NCBI GenBank assembly: GCA_964355425.1
Contig: CAYHDN010000008.1
Span: forward strand, 1 to 20,781
Direction of reading: 5' to 3'
Source: CAYHDN01 sp964355425
GTDB taxonomy: Bacteria > Patescibacteriota > UBA1384 > XYA2-FULL-43-10 > CAINNR01
DNA: 20,781 bases
Part shown: in pieces, positions 8,701 to 13,657 of the stretch
Layout: every line of letters begins with the position of its first letter
How positions within the stretch are numbered: the first letter of the stretch is position 1
The notes under the pieces: model-generated
The model's input: only the letters and a program-made list of their open reading frames with translations
Database searches by the model: none
What the model was told of the DNA's origin: nothing
Program-made: the position numbers and the translations under genes

Positions 8701-10007
8701 CGGGAACGATGGAACAGGTTGCCGGGAGTCCCGATGCCAGCCAATCCCTAGCTGCTATTCAAGAGCACGCCCGTAGCCAAGCCCGCAATGACACCCGCAA
8801 CAACCTGCTCTGGCGGATGGCCGATGCCCAGCTCTATCGACTCGATCAGAACATTCCGGTTGGATTTACAAGAACGATGTTCACCGGCACTGGCAAACAA
8901 CGAACTATGATGCTCTTGCTCTATGCAAGCAACGCTTTGAATCTCGACTCAATCGAAATTGGCGGCATCAGCGTTGGCGAGATTGTTAATATGTTGCCAA
9001 TATTAACTGAAGCAATAAGATTCTTTGACAACCCGGCAACGTTTGATCTTGACGCTTTTGTCCAAAATGGCAACATGGCAATTCTCGACGGCTGGCTGAC
9101 AAGTAAATTTTCCGGCTTCTTGGGCTTTGATTTGCCACAGGGAACATTCACCGCTCTATTTTATGGCTTTAAAACCGGCAACTTCATGGGCACCGACGGT
9201 TATTATAATCTGGCCGGCACCAATATTAAAATCCCAAGCATAACTACCATCATCAGTGATTGGGCGACAGCCAAAATAACCGCTTGGGCCGATAAAGCCC
9301 TTGGGTTGCCCCAAGGCACTGTTTACACCGCCTATACAATGTACCGCGGATTAGTTGCCGCCAGAGTCGGGCTAGCCAAGGCAATCGCAACTGGTGACGC
9401 GACAAAAATCGCTGCGGCAAAGGCTAATGTGGTCCAAATTAAAGCGGAGTTGATTACTTTCATCATCACCACCGTCTTCGCTAAACAAATAGCCGCCGTT
9501 GAAACCGCTCTCGGACTGGTGCCGGGAACCGGCGGCATGGTTGTCGGCATGGCGGTCTCCTATTTGATGACTGGGGCAATACCGTGGATTACCATTGCCA
9601 TGTTTATTATCGTAAATCTCTTCGGTGTTTATAAATCCGAAGTTTGGTGTACCGCCGACGGTTATTATCCACGAATAGAATCGCCCCCTGATCCTTCGGT
9701 TTACGATAACGGTAGTCTCGGTGAATTTGAAGCTACAAATGCCAATAGCCGGAAAAACGGCTACATTGGGGCGGCCAGATACAAAGCCAGAATCATCGCC
9801 GGCGATGCTTTGATGTTGCCCGAGAGATTGGGTGACGACAACTATATTCCGGCCCAAATTATGGTTGGCAGGCAGGAAGACGCTGACTACTGGCAATATA
9901 AGATTAATGATGTAATTTGCGCTTCCATTGGCGGCTCGTGCGAAGGTACCCGCGCCGGGATGTGGAAGAACCCGCAAACAACCGCTTATACGCATATCGG
10001 ATATTAG
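2766..10007 (+). CDS. Giant exported repeat protein, unknown family
   Basis: I do not recognise this 2413-residue protein as a named family. I chose ATG 2766 rather than the in-frame TTG 2727 because it gives a clean signal peptide (M-K-K-L-F-R-N, hydrophobic core, probable cleavage after A-K-A near residue 30) and lies 1 nt after the peptidase stop. There is no clear ribosome site, so translation is probably coupled. An acidic stretch follows (about 44-60). At 328-337 is S-A-H-S-R-G-Q-A-I-D, matching the Zn-binding S-x-H-x-x-G-x-A-x-D pattern of M15/VanY-type peptidases, but no later E-x-x-H-x-H was found, so activity is uncertain. Most of the rest repeats a ~28-residue unit, roughly I-G-x-x-x-hydrophobic-E-x-x-L-x-L-P-x-G-T-F; clear copies include L-G-L-P-P-G-T-I and A-L-G-L-P-Q-G-T-V. 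A hydrophobic segment (about 2258-2290) and a Cys-containing tail of ~120 residues end the protein. Likely a long wall- or surface-spanning structure. Confidence 0.8.
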   Translation: MKKLFRNLLIIITLAVLILQPYVLTFQAKADEDISEGETFAVQMESDNSDDPGDTDEDSGRIIDNFQKTAENLELYGYDRSNTLASADDEISKISNLTNTPRLVFNSSDLQDLRILYCLGNVVPDFANHDDALATATGKSIEAITNLRLDRPADWKLLIEQAQEASRKDIVSRLKYDLANFACIAGLDETAAADMLAYDQQSADAIIDYAQNKVIIDRRVIALLVNLVTPKDQGGSGHERIKIYRLRNGYNRDARVFSRESDATYQQMAQDRRNQLNTVADVSVADRDTLDGNREFAASDVQAEVVNAAGRSEGELIFSDTEDEQNISAHSRGQAIDVSEIDNMKCTLIGKKRIGGDKKKALPPTPIKIAWQTTEGYDRSPPTDYSSLQMNLRQIASGQYLDMLDELGIDSDSEEDLSDATFSDIVSLIGESLLAEILNSPSNSLRGYSLSDTVKKIGGMILADKLELPRAPFIEADLTDFNDLKAKVGEAVFEKKLNIAYGSIRGNNLDEILQNVGLRFVERQLDVPTGTITPGMSAEQLKLAIGRRIIDREIRLSPGTFQSDTTFQKLKGLAGERKIDLIFTNPSEVDEILGLDINENYSGRYKAGDLLPDPYALLVGGKVLADNAYIYNYTTSSANALRLNVDTSTGSEGMSGGQNSSTLSGSTSLAKARFNWIMSGNLTPQEGNAPPASFNDIYKAIGIETIAAAMTPNSETRTAISQWLLTNSLSSQQNCAVPTAIQMTIPKPGGTAGETIIVTIPEDQIMATFGLRRGDLARLFGCYNTTPEAVFRGLGERTLYNALLNSTTAERIRTQFLADHPEITNFLSDVQFYRTRIETIRDLSRKIKNDWNGANSGNPELQAIINQVNSSADTINGRIAAIDTAGLSLTNIANAMVTIRDIPVIADRVLSAIETAQRNGDQSLLARANATLSDITTIIHSVDEILSGEDQPEISSLRLGSISVGSSGLGGGVQINVATLALMLAGRLSPKDFLISIGSNMIEESLNLPTNGILYFAKYLDSPSKDVNDLKSAFFRAIGQAQLEETFAMPPFFFQGDNPAANATLTDVKVHVARSFGVSDAEAGARIMRALGLPGEFSTVERQQISSISSVVLASNTIDGKLGINQGTTANFLNGSPVNVDTLGNSDIMMLAGAFGLPEQVIQKFVRVKTGKESIEQAMQANFASEISFNAHNPFADKPAANSGDNLADQCPITFSYDPTTKTFSSRFIQDSSYIYNDRNGTHSFPSLADARNYVKTVPDNNKIDFVEALAIGVVSGGSGTTSQPAVDSAKDRLKNFAANQQAAEAFPDTDLIAMADSQGIPLDTVRGIFTRNEITQRQENAKPINFYLELVGRKTAERRIVSALLGSLTMTFAGLRIDATDIFDILNGNSLQVAYRIGGRFLEEHFNISPNLVMAIIEAPNTILKNCSLAKIGGNILGSVLGVGSVSLSGNIYENIGGAKIEQALGLPAMSFRGSSVDELITNLGAAKFADVFGLPANIIAPTSITTDLLGTSGGNYLASLPYGEQIAGIDNVFNQPDFIPTATPQMISTAMSSVDGAVRNFIKRSDIWNPVADPNSSPENYQLYNFQQRVAQIDSMVGVSSGKTKQMLSGGITPDDYRREAANNVLLMSAGNILTALGLGDFANLMVQGVALVTRFQDTMNMIKACADPDSSQCDRAALFDNLQMILGTKFDTMLGLPPGTIAAIITDPQQAAYQLISGALRRLDNTLGLVDENGNPSGDASFTSAFAVWRGLDSQGRPSYKNCDTDPQNCLSNDSNDNVWHGFSIENRWQIVAENIAGQLIGNYLNKIGIIFAPPPGSGPYAGFPDTQTLIRESANMLIHGDLRILAISASIMALQALHLYEDSDNFVPEYFRVSFEDVYYAFMGDPVLEQQYVNTATDNFAYNWSQGETYAPPVTTDQSEMTNGTNPVYGGQCWPGESTASCVDPSVPGSDYSFYENSGSFMQSPDHLPAGIAPSGTMEQVAGSPDASQSLAAIQEHARSQARNDTRNNLLWRMADAQLYRLDQNIPVGFTRTMFTGTGKQRTMMLLLYASNALNLDSIEIGGISVGEIVNMLPILTEAIRFFDNPATFDLDAFVQNGNMAILDGWLTSKFSGFLGFDLPQGTFTALFYGFKTGNFMGTDGYYNLAGTNIKIPSITTIISDWATAKITAWADKALGLPQGTVYTAYTMYRGLVAARVGLAKAIATGDATKIAAAKANVVQIKAELITFIITTVFAKQIAAVETALGLVPGTGGMVVGMAVSYLMTGAIPWITIAMFIIVNLFGVYKSEVWCTADGYYPRIESPPDPSVYDNGSLGEFEATNANSRKNGYIGAARYKARIIAGDALMLPERLGDDNYIPAQIMVGRQEDADYWQYKINDVICASIGGSCEGTRAGMWKNPQTTAYTHIGY
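4035..4515 (+). repeat. Six tandem ~27-residue repeats inside the giant protein
   Basis: Residues about 424-583 of the giant protein hold six end-to-end copies of a degenerate unit. Their cores read S-L-I-G-E-S-L-L-A-E-I-L, K-I-G-G-M-I-L-A-D-K-L-E-L-P, K-V-G-E-A-V-F-E-K-K-L-N-I, N-V-G-L-R-F-V-E-R-Q-L-D-V-P-T-G, A-I-G-R-R-I-I-D-R-E-I-R-L-S-P-G and G-L-A-G-E-R-K-I-D-L-I-F. The DNA has diverged, so only the protein repeats are recognisable. Further scattered copies occur near residues 995, 1035, 1400, 1460, 1485, 1690 and 2120-2250. The pattern suggests an alpha-helical solenoid or stacked helix-hairpin array. Confidence 0.7.
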
Positions 10008-10040
10008 TCCATAAAGTCGAAAGCCAAAAGTTTATAAAGT

Positions 10041-10080
10041 CTAAGAAATTGAAAGAGGCCGCCCCGTTGGGGCGGCCTCT
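10041..10080 (-). terminator. Intrinsic terminator of the CsgG/FlgT-like gene
   Basis: A perfect 12-bp stem, AGAGGCCGCCCC at 10054-10065 with loop GTT and its complement at 10069-10080, lies 22 bp after the stop of the leftward gene. On the minus strand it is followed by TTTCAATTTC. On the + strand there is no T-run after it, so it fits the leftward gene best, though the very stable stem may also block read-through from the giant gene. Confidence 0.85.
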
Positions 10081-10102
10081 CATGTTCTCCTTGATCTTCC
10101 CC

Positions 10103-11092
10103 CTACTTGACGGGGGCAATCGGGTCACCGGCCTTACAGAGCCGGCCGGGGTAGTCGTCCACAACCAGGTCGCAGCGCGACAACCTGTCACCGAGCACCC
10201 GATCAACACGGATCTGGCACTTGGCCAGCGCGCCGAGGACTTCTCCGGTGTTGGGATCCTTGATCGGTTCGCCCCCCATAACGTCGAAGCGATCACCTTC
10301 CTGGACTCCCTGCGCGGAGCCAAGATTGATGTAGATGAAACCATCACGTATCTCGGCGATGCAGGGCTTGACTTGCGGCGTGGCTGTCGCCTGCGCGGCT
10401 TGGCCTGCGCGCTGACCGGAAACCTGGTTGCAGGCCCGGATCAGCGCCGCCCAAAAGGCGACGTCGGGCTGCTGCGGGGTGAAGGTTTCTTGAGAATAAC
10501 CCCAGTGGCGGCCGCTCCAGCTCCAGTTAGAGAACTGGCTCCAGCTGGAACCGATTCCTCGCGCTGTCGCAACGGTCGCGCCGGAGATCTCGGTGATGTT
10601 GAGATCAACGACACAAATGATCTCGCGCACATCTTCCTCCGTCGAACTGCCTCCATTGCGGTTCCAGCGCCGGGCCAACCGGCCATCATGGAACTGGGTG
10701 GTGATATGGGCGTAATGAGTCACCCGTGCCGAGGAGCCAGCCGTTCCGTAGCGCTGGCGCTCCTGCTCACCGGCTTCGCGGTCGCTGTCGTTGATGATCC
10801 GCCAGCCGGTCTTAGTGAGGATATCAGTGACCGCGAACTGCGCGGAATCTGGTCCGCTACAGTCACGGATCACCACATCCCCAAGACTGCCCGTGGGCCG
10901 CATTACGACTGCGACCGCCTCCGGCTGGATGGGTTGCTGCCGGACGCAGGCGGCATTGTCGTTGTTGCCACCTCCGAGCAGTAGTATGAGGCCGGCAAGG
11001 CCAACTCCCAACCAGTCCTTGCCGCCGGCTTGTGCCGGGACGGAAACGGAAATCAACACGACTAGAATCAACAAGGTGGCGATGGCACGCAT
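10103..11092 (-). CDS. Secreted CsgG/FlgT-like protein, GC-rich
   Basis: A 329-residue exported protein. ATG 11092 is chosen over the in-frame ATG at 11170 because the latter overlaps the -10 box of the gene's own promoter. Also, GGGAGGTG sits 6-8 nt before 11092, and the protein then starts with a typical signal peptide (M-R-A-I-A-T-L-L-I-L, cleavage after P-A-Q-A). The middle (about 80-190) resembles CsgG-type domains (L-T-K-T-G-W-R-I-I-N, D-L-N-I-T-E-I-S-G, then A-R-G-I-G). The C-terminal third matches the FlgT/CsgG-associated beta domain: I-Y-I-N-L-G-S-A-Q-G-V-Q-E-G-D-R-F, then D-P-N-T-G-E-V-L-G. In diderms these act at the outer membrane, so its role in a presumed single-membrane host is unclear. 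The gene is visibly GC-richer (about 60%) than its neighbours, suggesting transfer. It stands alone with its own promoter and terminator. Confidence 0.65.
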   Translation of the reverse strand: MRAIATLLILVVLISVSVPAQAGGKDWLGVGLAGLILLLGGGNNDNAACVRQQPIQPEAVAVVMRPTGSLGDVVIRDCSGPDSAQFAVTDILTKTGWRIINDSDREAGEQERQRYGTAGSSARVTHYAHITTQFHDGRLARRWNRNGGSSTEEDVREIICVVDLNITEISGATVATARGIGSSWSQFSNWSWSGRHWGYSQETFTPQQPDVAFWAALIRACNQVSGQRAGQAAQATATPQVKPCIAEIRDGFIYINLGSAQGVQEGDRFDVMGGEPIKDPNTGEVLGALAKCQIRVDRVLGDRLSRCDLVVDDYPGRLCKAGDPIAPVK

Positions 11093-11168
11093 CTGCGCCA
11101 CCTCCCTAAACATAGGTTGTACAACACTGCTTTCAATGGGAGCATAACGCTTATCCCATGAACGCCTC

Positions 11169-11206
11169 ATTATATCATAGGCGCGCTAAAATGTCAAGCG
11201 CGCCTA
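11169..11206 (-). promoter_or_regulatory. Perfect consensus promoter inside a palindrome
   Basis: Reading leftward, TTGACA (11192-11197), a 17-bp spacer and TATAAT (11169-11174) form an exact sigma-70-type consensus. A perfect 10-bp inverted repeat, TAGGCGCGCT (11178-11187) and AGCGCGCCTA (11197-11206), flanks the -35 box with a 9-bp gap. The right arm ends just at the -35 box and the left arm fills most of the spacer, so a dimeric repressor bound there would block polymerase. It drives the CsgG/FlgT-like gene with a leader of about 70 nt. Confidence 0.85.
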
Positions 11207-11233
11207 GCAAATTAGATCAATTAGATCTACTTG

Positions 11234-11253
11234 TGGTGAGCGGAGTCGAACCA
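11234..11253. repeat. REP-like short palindromic element
   Basis: TGGT and ACCA arms enclose GAGCGGAGTCGA, the layout of the widespread short intergenic element in which a variable stem flanks GAGCGxAGTCGA. It lies just after the stop of the DUF721-like gene. A single copy is seen in this window. Confidence 0.4.
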
Positions 11254-11258
11254 TTTGA

Positions 11259-11531
11259 CTAATTCGAGTTTACTATTCTTATCCTTTTGACTATTTGCCG
11301 CCCAATTTTCTTGTTCACAAAATCAATAATTTTCTCCGAGTCCATTTGCACCTCGCCGGCATCAATTGAATCACGCACCGAAAGTTTAAGAACGCCCTTG
11401 GTGTAGGAAATTGCATCAAACCTATCCTTTCCCCATTCGTCGGCATAAAAGCAAATTTGAGCGCTTACAGCCGCTCCTCCAAGTCCCTTCTTAACCATCA
11501 CCGGCAGCAATATTTTTGAAACTTTATCCAT
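11259..11531 (-). CDS. DUF721/DciA-like protein
   Basis: A 90-residue protein resembling the DUF721 (DciA) family. Its signs are a small alpha-beta domain with V-S-A-Q-I, Y-T-K-G-V-L-K-L-S-V-R-D, then helix I-I-D-F-V-N-K-K-I-G and the closing strand V-K-R-I-R-I. DciA proteins load or assist the replicative helicase DnaB, and location within 7 kb of the origin fits, but the match here is by pattern only. Starts are ambiguous. TTG 11567 would overlap the NYN gene by 29 bp. ATG 11531, chosen here, lies 7 nt after the NYN stop. No good ribosome site is present, so translation is probably coupled to the upstream gene. It is short compared with full-length DciA. Confidence 0.6.
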   Translation of the reverse strand: MDKVSKILLPVMVKKGLGGAAVSAQICFYADEWGKDRFDAISYTKGVLKLSVRDSIDAGEVQMDSEKIIDFVNKKIGRQIVKRIRIVNSN

Positions 11532-11538
11532 ATCTAGT

Positions 11539-12078
11539 TCACTTATGTTTTTCAATAAATTTAGCAATCTCGTCTTTAGTTAATAGCCGTGAATCGGAAC
11601 AAAATGAAACCATTGCGACACTTGGATTATGAGAAAAACCAATATATTCAATAATCATGCCCTTGCTCCGGGCTTTTTTGATTGCTAGGGCTAAATCAGT
11701 ATCAGACGAAACCAAAATAATCCGTTGACAGTGTTTTTCATAAGCCGACGATACAATGTCCACCGCCATTTGAACATCAACTCCCTTTTCATGATAAACA
11801 CCATCGGATTTCATTAAATATCCAAAACAGTATCTAAATTTGTTCTTTTGTAGATGCGATATCAATTTCTGCTGGTTTTTGAAAAGTTCCGCTGTCTTTT
11901 TAGTGCCATCTTGGCGGATTCTACCGATATAATATCTTCTATCAATTATTGTTTGTTTATTGGCTAAAAAATCGGCAAATTTACAAAAATTGAAATTCAA
12001 AGTTCTTTCAATCTTGAGATCTTTCAATTTGAAGTAGAAATTACTTCCATCAATTAAAATTAGTACTTTGTTGTCCAT
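11539..12078 (-). CDS. NYN-domain (LabA/DUF88-like) putative ribonuclease
   Basis: A 179-residue single-domain protein of the NYN/PIN-like nuclease fold. Characteristic acidic residues are visible: D10 in L-I-D-G-S-N-F, D101 and D107 in K-G-V-D-V-Q-M-A-V-D, and D126/D128 in V-S-S-D-T-D-L-A. After them comes the family strand K-G-M-I-I-E-Y-I-G. These would bind metal for RNA cleavage. The substrate is unknown. No membrane or signal segment is present. ATG 12078 places the first motif at residue 6, as usual, but lacks a recognisable ribosome site. It is first in a two-gene unit with the DUF721-like gene and lies behind a promoter plus leader terminator. Codon use is AT-rich compared with the GC-rich gene to its left. 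Confidence 0.85.
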   Translation of the reverse strand: MDNKVLILIDGSNFYFKLKDLKIERTLNFNFCKFADFLANKQTIIDRRYYIGRIRQDGTKKTAELFKNQQKLISHLQKNKFRYCFGYLMKSDGVYHEKGVDVQMAVDIVSSAYEKHCQRIILVSSDTDLALAIKKARSKGMIIEYIGFSHNPSVAMVSFCSDSRLLTKDEIAKFIEKHK

Positions 12079-12099
12079 GTATAAATGGTAACTGAAAAC

Positions 12100-12135
12100 A
12101 AAAAGCTTCGCAAATGTCCGAAGACCTCGCGAAGC
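12100..12135 (-). terminator. Leader terminator/attenuator before the NYN gene
   Basis: Reading leftward, GCTTCGC (12135-12129) pairs with GCGAAGC (12111-12105) and is followed by TTTTTGTTTT. The loop itself contains GTC-TTCG-GAC, a UUCG tetraloop hairpin. It lies between the promoter at 12150-12177 and the NYN start at 12078, so it can stop transcription before the gene or release a ~45-nt RNA. Confidence 0.75.
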
Positions 12136-12149
12136 GATTTAGTGATTCC

Positions 12150-12177
12150 ATCGTATCAAACCAAAAAGATTTGTCAA
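12150..12177 (-). promoter_or_regulatory. Promoter of the NYN-DUF721 unit
   Basis: Leftward TTGACA (12172-12177), 16-bp spacer and TACGAT (12150-12155). Start of transcription is expected near 12143, about 8 nt before the leader terminator stem. Confidence 0.65.
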
Positions 12178-12194
12178 TAGCCCATTCGTACTTT

Positions 12195-12331
12195 CTCCGA
12201 CGATTCGTTCAGACGAATGTCGGAGTCCCGACCGAAGCGTCGGGGCGTGATAGTTATTCGCCCACAGGGTCACCTATCGGAAGATAATTTAGCCTGCCGT
12301 GTAGTCAGCTTTGCTGTACTACTGCGGTAGG
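12195..12331. repeat. Cluster of strong stem-loops in a gene-free stretch
   Basis: The 339-bp gap 12079-12417 has no convincing gene; most of it is secondary structure. CTCCGAC (12195-12201) pairs with GTCGGAG (12219-12225), with inner arms ATTCGT/ACGAAT and loop TCAG. One base later CCCGAC (12227-12232) pairs with GTCGGG (12239-12244). A weaker pair GATAG/CTATC spans 12249-12278. CCTGCCG (12293-12299) pairs with CGGTAGG (12325-12331), with inner GTAGT/ACTAC and CAGC/GCTG arms. It could be a structured RNA, a palindromic repeat element, or the remains of a mobile element end. Confidence 0.6.
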
Positions 12332-12375
12332 AATTCCGACGATTCTTCGCCTGCCCGCCTCTGGAGGGCCGTGAT

Positions 12376-12404
12376 AAAAAATCCCGCACCAGAGTCGATG
12401 CGGG
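12376..12404 (-). terminator. Terminator of the 34-residue peptide gene
   Basis: Leftward CCCGCA (12404-12399), 10-nt loop, TGCGGG (12388-12383), one A, then six T. It begins 14 bp after the stop of the small gene. Confidence 0.85.
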
Positions 12405-12417
12405 AACAGGTGAGCGG

Positions 12418-12522
12418 CTACTTGAGTGGCAAAACACCGGCGTTGACCAAAAGGCTGATGACTGCAAACCCGAGGACGACAATAGCGACTACGACAATTG
12501 CTGGACTAATCCTTCTTTTCAT
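12418..12522 (-). CDS. 34-residue single-helix membrane peptide
   Basis: The small open frame M-K-R-R-I-S-P-A-I-V-V-V-A-I-V, continuing to the C-terminus N-A-G-V-L-P-L-K, is 34 residues long. It has three basic residues, then one strongly hydrophobic helix (about residues 7-28), then a short outside tail. No family is recognised. Support comes from context: GGGAGG and AGGAG stand just before ATG 12522, a promoter with TTGACC/TAAAAT lies 150 bp upstream, and a textbook terminator follows. It directly follows the TrmB-like regulator gene on the same strand. Charge and topology resemble small regulatory membrane peptides or the type I toxin-like class, but nothing in the sequence proves a toxin. 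Confidence 0.7.
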   Translation of the reverse strand: MKRRISPAIVVVAIVVLGFAVISLLVNAGVLPLK

Positions 12523-12551
12523 CTCCTGCCTCCCTGGGCGTTGTGCGGATA

Positions 12552-12623
12552 TTTCTCAATATTATTAGCAATAATAGTGAGAAAAACCAACACAATTCGG
12601 TTGAAACTTGAACCGGGAGTGTT
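12552..12623 (-). promoter_or_regulatory. Structured leader of the 34-residue peptide gene
   Basis: The ~140-nt leader contains two structures. First, reading leftward, AACAC (12623-12619) and CGGTT (12615-12611) pair with AACCG (12602-12598) and GTGTT (12593-12589), followed by GG and five T, like an intrinsic terminator. Second, TTTCTCA-A-TATTATT (12552-12566) pairs with AATAATA-G-TGAGAAA (12570-12584) around a 3-nt loop. The two overlap at 12582-12584. This could be an attenuator, or the first structure could be the TrmB gene's terminator. Confidence 0.55.
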
Positions 12624-12671
12624 CTCCGCAGAGTGCTATTGGCAAGGCAGTGAGATATTAAATACACTATC

Positions 12672-12700
12672 ATTTTAGCATTTCCACGCTCAAAGGTCAA
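12672..12700 (-). promoter_or_regulatory. Promoter of the 34-residue peptide gene
   Basis: Leftward TTGACC (12695-12700), 17-bp spacer, TAAAAT (12672-12677). The TGA stop codon of the TrmB-like gene (12697-12699) lies inside the -35 box. Confidence 0.7.
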
Positions 12701-13470
12701 GCTGGCGACAATCCTCTCCAAGCCAAATTGAATATCGACCGCTGTGTATCGGCGACCGATTTTGATTCGATTATCACCCCAAACGGCCGCTGGCCATAGC
12801 TCATTATCGCCACCTTATTTCCATAGATATTGATCTCGTCAGTGAAAGGAAATTCCTCCGGCGATATCAATCGGTACTCTCTCAGCTCTTCATCTGAATT
12901 TTCCAGCATCTCCTTCATTTTGACAGAAGAATTATATATGCCGCGAAATTTAATGCTGCGTTTTACTCGTTCGCGCACATACCAATCAAAGAAAAAAAGC
13001 ATTTTCGGATGAGCGAGCTCCTTTGCGGTCACAAACCCGAGTACCTCCGATCCTTCAGGCATTTTTAGTATATCTTTGCAGACGTGTTCGATACCATCTA
13101 GCCCCGGAAAATAAGCGACATTCGGTTTTTCACCGCCGGCATTGTAAATTGACCGCAGGTAGGGCAAAGCTTCTTCCAACCCTCGCTGGTGCTCACGCAG
13201 CATATCCTCAAGCCTATCCGGATTCTCTGCCAGAAAGTAATGTTTTTTTCCTTCATAAATCTCTGAAGCCAGCCCTATTGTTATAAACTCGGCGAGAGTA
13301 TCGTAGGTCGTTGGTCTTTTAGTCCCTGCCAATCTCGATATTTGCAGTACCGTCCCCTTTCCCAACTGTAAAAGAGATTGATAAATTTTCTCCTGTTTTT
13401 CAGTAAAACCCAGTCCAATAAGCGGGCTGATCGGTTTTTTGGTCGTAATATTAATTGGTATTTCTTCCAT
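12697..13470 (-). CDS. TrmB-like transcription regulator
   Basis: A 257-residue protein. Residues about 17-75 form a winged helix-turn-helix of the TrmB type (G-L-G-F-T-E-K-Q-E-K-I-Y-Q, then I-S-R-L-A-G-T-K-R-P-T-T-Y-D as recognition region). A helical linker (about 80-110) is followed by an effector-type domain containing Y-F-P-G-L-D-G-I-E-H-V and D-W-Y-V-R-E-R-V-K. TrmB proteins sense sugars in archaea; in bacteria of this kind the ligand is usually unknown, so none is assigned. ATG 13470 has no clear ribosome site. The gene has a strong promoter back-to-back with that of the membrane protein at 13658, suggesting it controls that gene and itself. It shares architecture with the partial gene at the right end of the window. 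Confidence 0.8.
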   Translation of the reverse strand: MEEIPINITTKKPISPLIGLGFTEKQEKIYQSLLQLGKGTVLQISRLAGTKRPTTYDTLAEFITIGLASEIYEGKKHYFLAENPDRLEDMLREHQRGLEEALPYLRSIYNAGGEKPNVAYFPGLDGIEHVCKDILKMPEGSEVLGFVTAKELAHPKMLFFFDWYVRERVKRSIKFRGIYNSSVKMKEMLENSDEELREYRLISPEEFPFTDEINIYGNKVAIMSYGQRPFGVIIESKSVADTQRSIFNLAWRGLSPA

Positions 13471-13547
13471 ATTTTTAATCTTTTATATTTGATTTTTAAT
13501 CTATAATTTAATAAAGTGTCGGTCTCTACCGCCAACATTTAAACCCT

Positions 13548-13576
13548 ATTTTACGCTTATTTTTGAGATTTGTCAA
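13548..13576 (-). promoter_or_regulatory. Promoter of the TrmB-like gene
   Basis: Leftward TTGACA (13571-13576), 17-bp spacer, TAAAAT (13548-13553), giving a leader of about 70 nt. The -35 box lies 19 bp from that of the divergent promoter, and the two together make an inverted repeat TGTCAAATA ... TATTGACA. Confidence 0.75.
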
Positions 13577-13595
13577 ATATATATGGCGATAAGTA

Positions 13596-13624
13596 TTGAC
13601 ATTTTCACACACTTGGATTACAAT
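13596..13624 (+). promoter_or_regulatory. Promoter of the 166-residue membrane protein
   Basis: TTGACA (13596-13601), 17-bp spacer, TACAAT (13619-13624), one base from full consensus. It precedes AAAGGGTG and a GTG start. It faces away from the TrmB promoter. Confidence 0.8.
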
Positions 13625-13657
13625 ATTTAGTTCGAACAAAAAGAAAGGGTGATACAT

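Noticed and set aside
9372..9995. A 207-codon minus strand frame inside the giant gene
   Set aside because: It lies wholly antisense to the repeat protein and lacks promoter, ribosome site and family features.
9917..10984. A 355-codon + strand open frame across the CsgG/FlgT-like gene
   Set aside because: It is antisense to a gene with signal peptide, consensus promoter, ribosome site and terminator; long mirror frames are common in GC-rich genes, and its protein has no recognisable pattern.
11093..11170. An upstream ATG for the CsgG/FlgT-like gene
   Set aside because: It lies within the -10 box and so ahead of the transcription start; ATG 11092 has a strong ribosome site and signal peptide.
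11227..11259. A tRNA 3' end (GGTTCGACTCC on the minus strand)
   Set aside because: No acceptor, D or anticodon arms fit upstream and the T stem pairs only partly; it fits the GAGCGxAGTCGA repeat element better.
12311..12568. An 85-codon + strand frame
   Set aside because: It overlaps the stem-loop cluster and the antisense of the 34-residue peptide gene, whose signals are far stronger.
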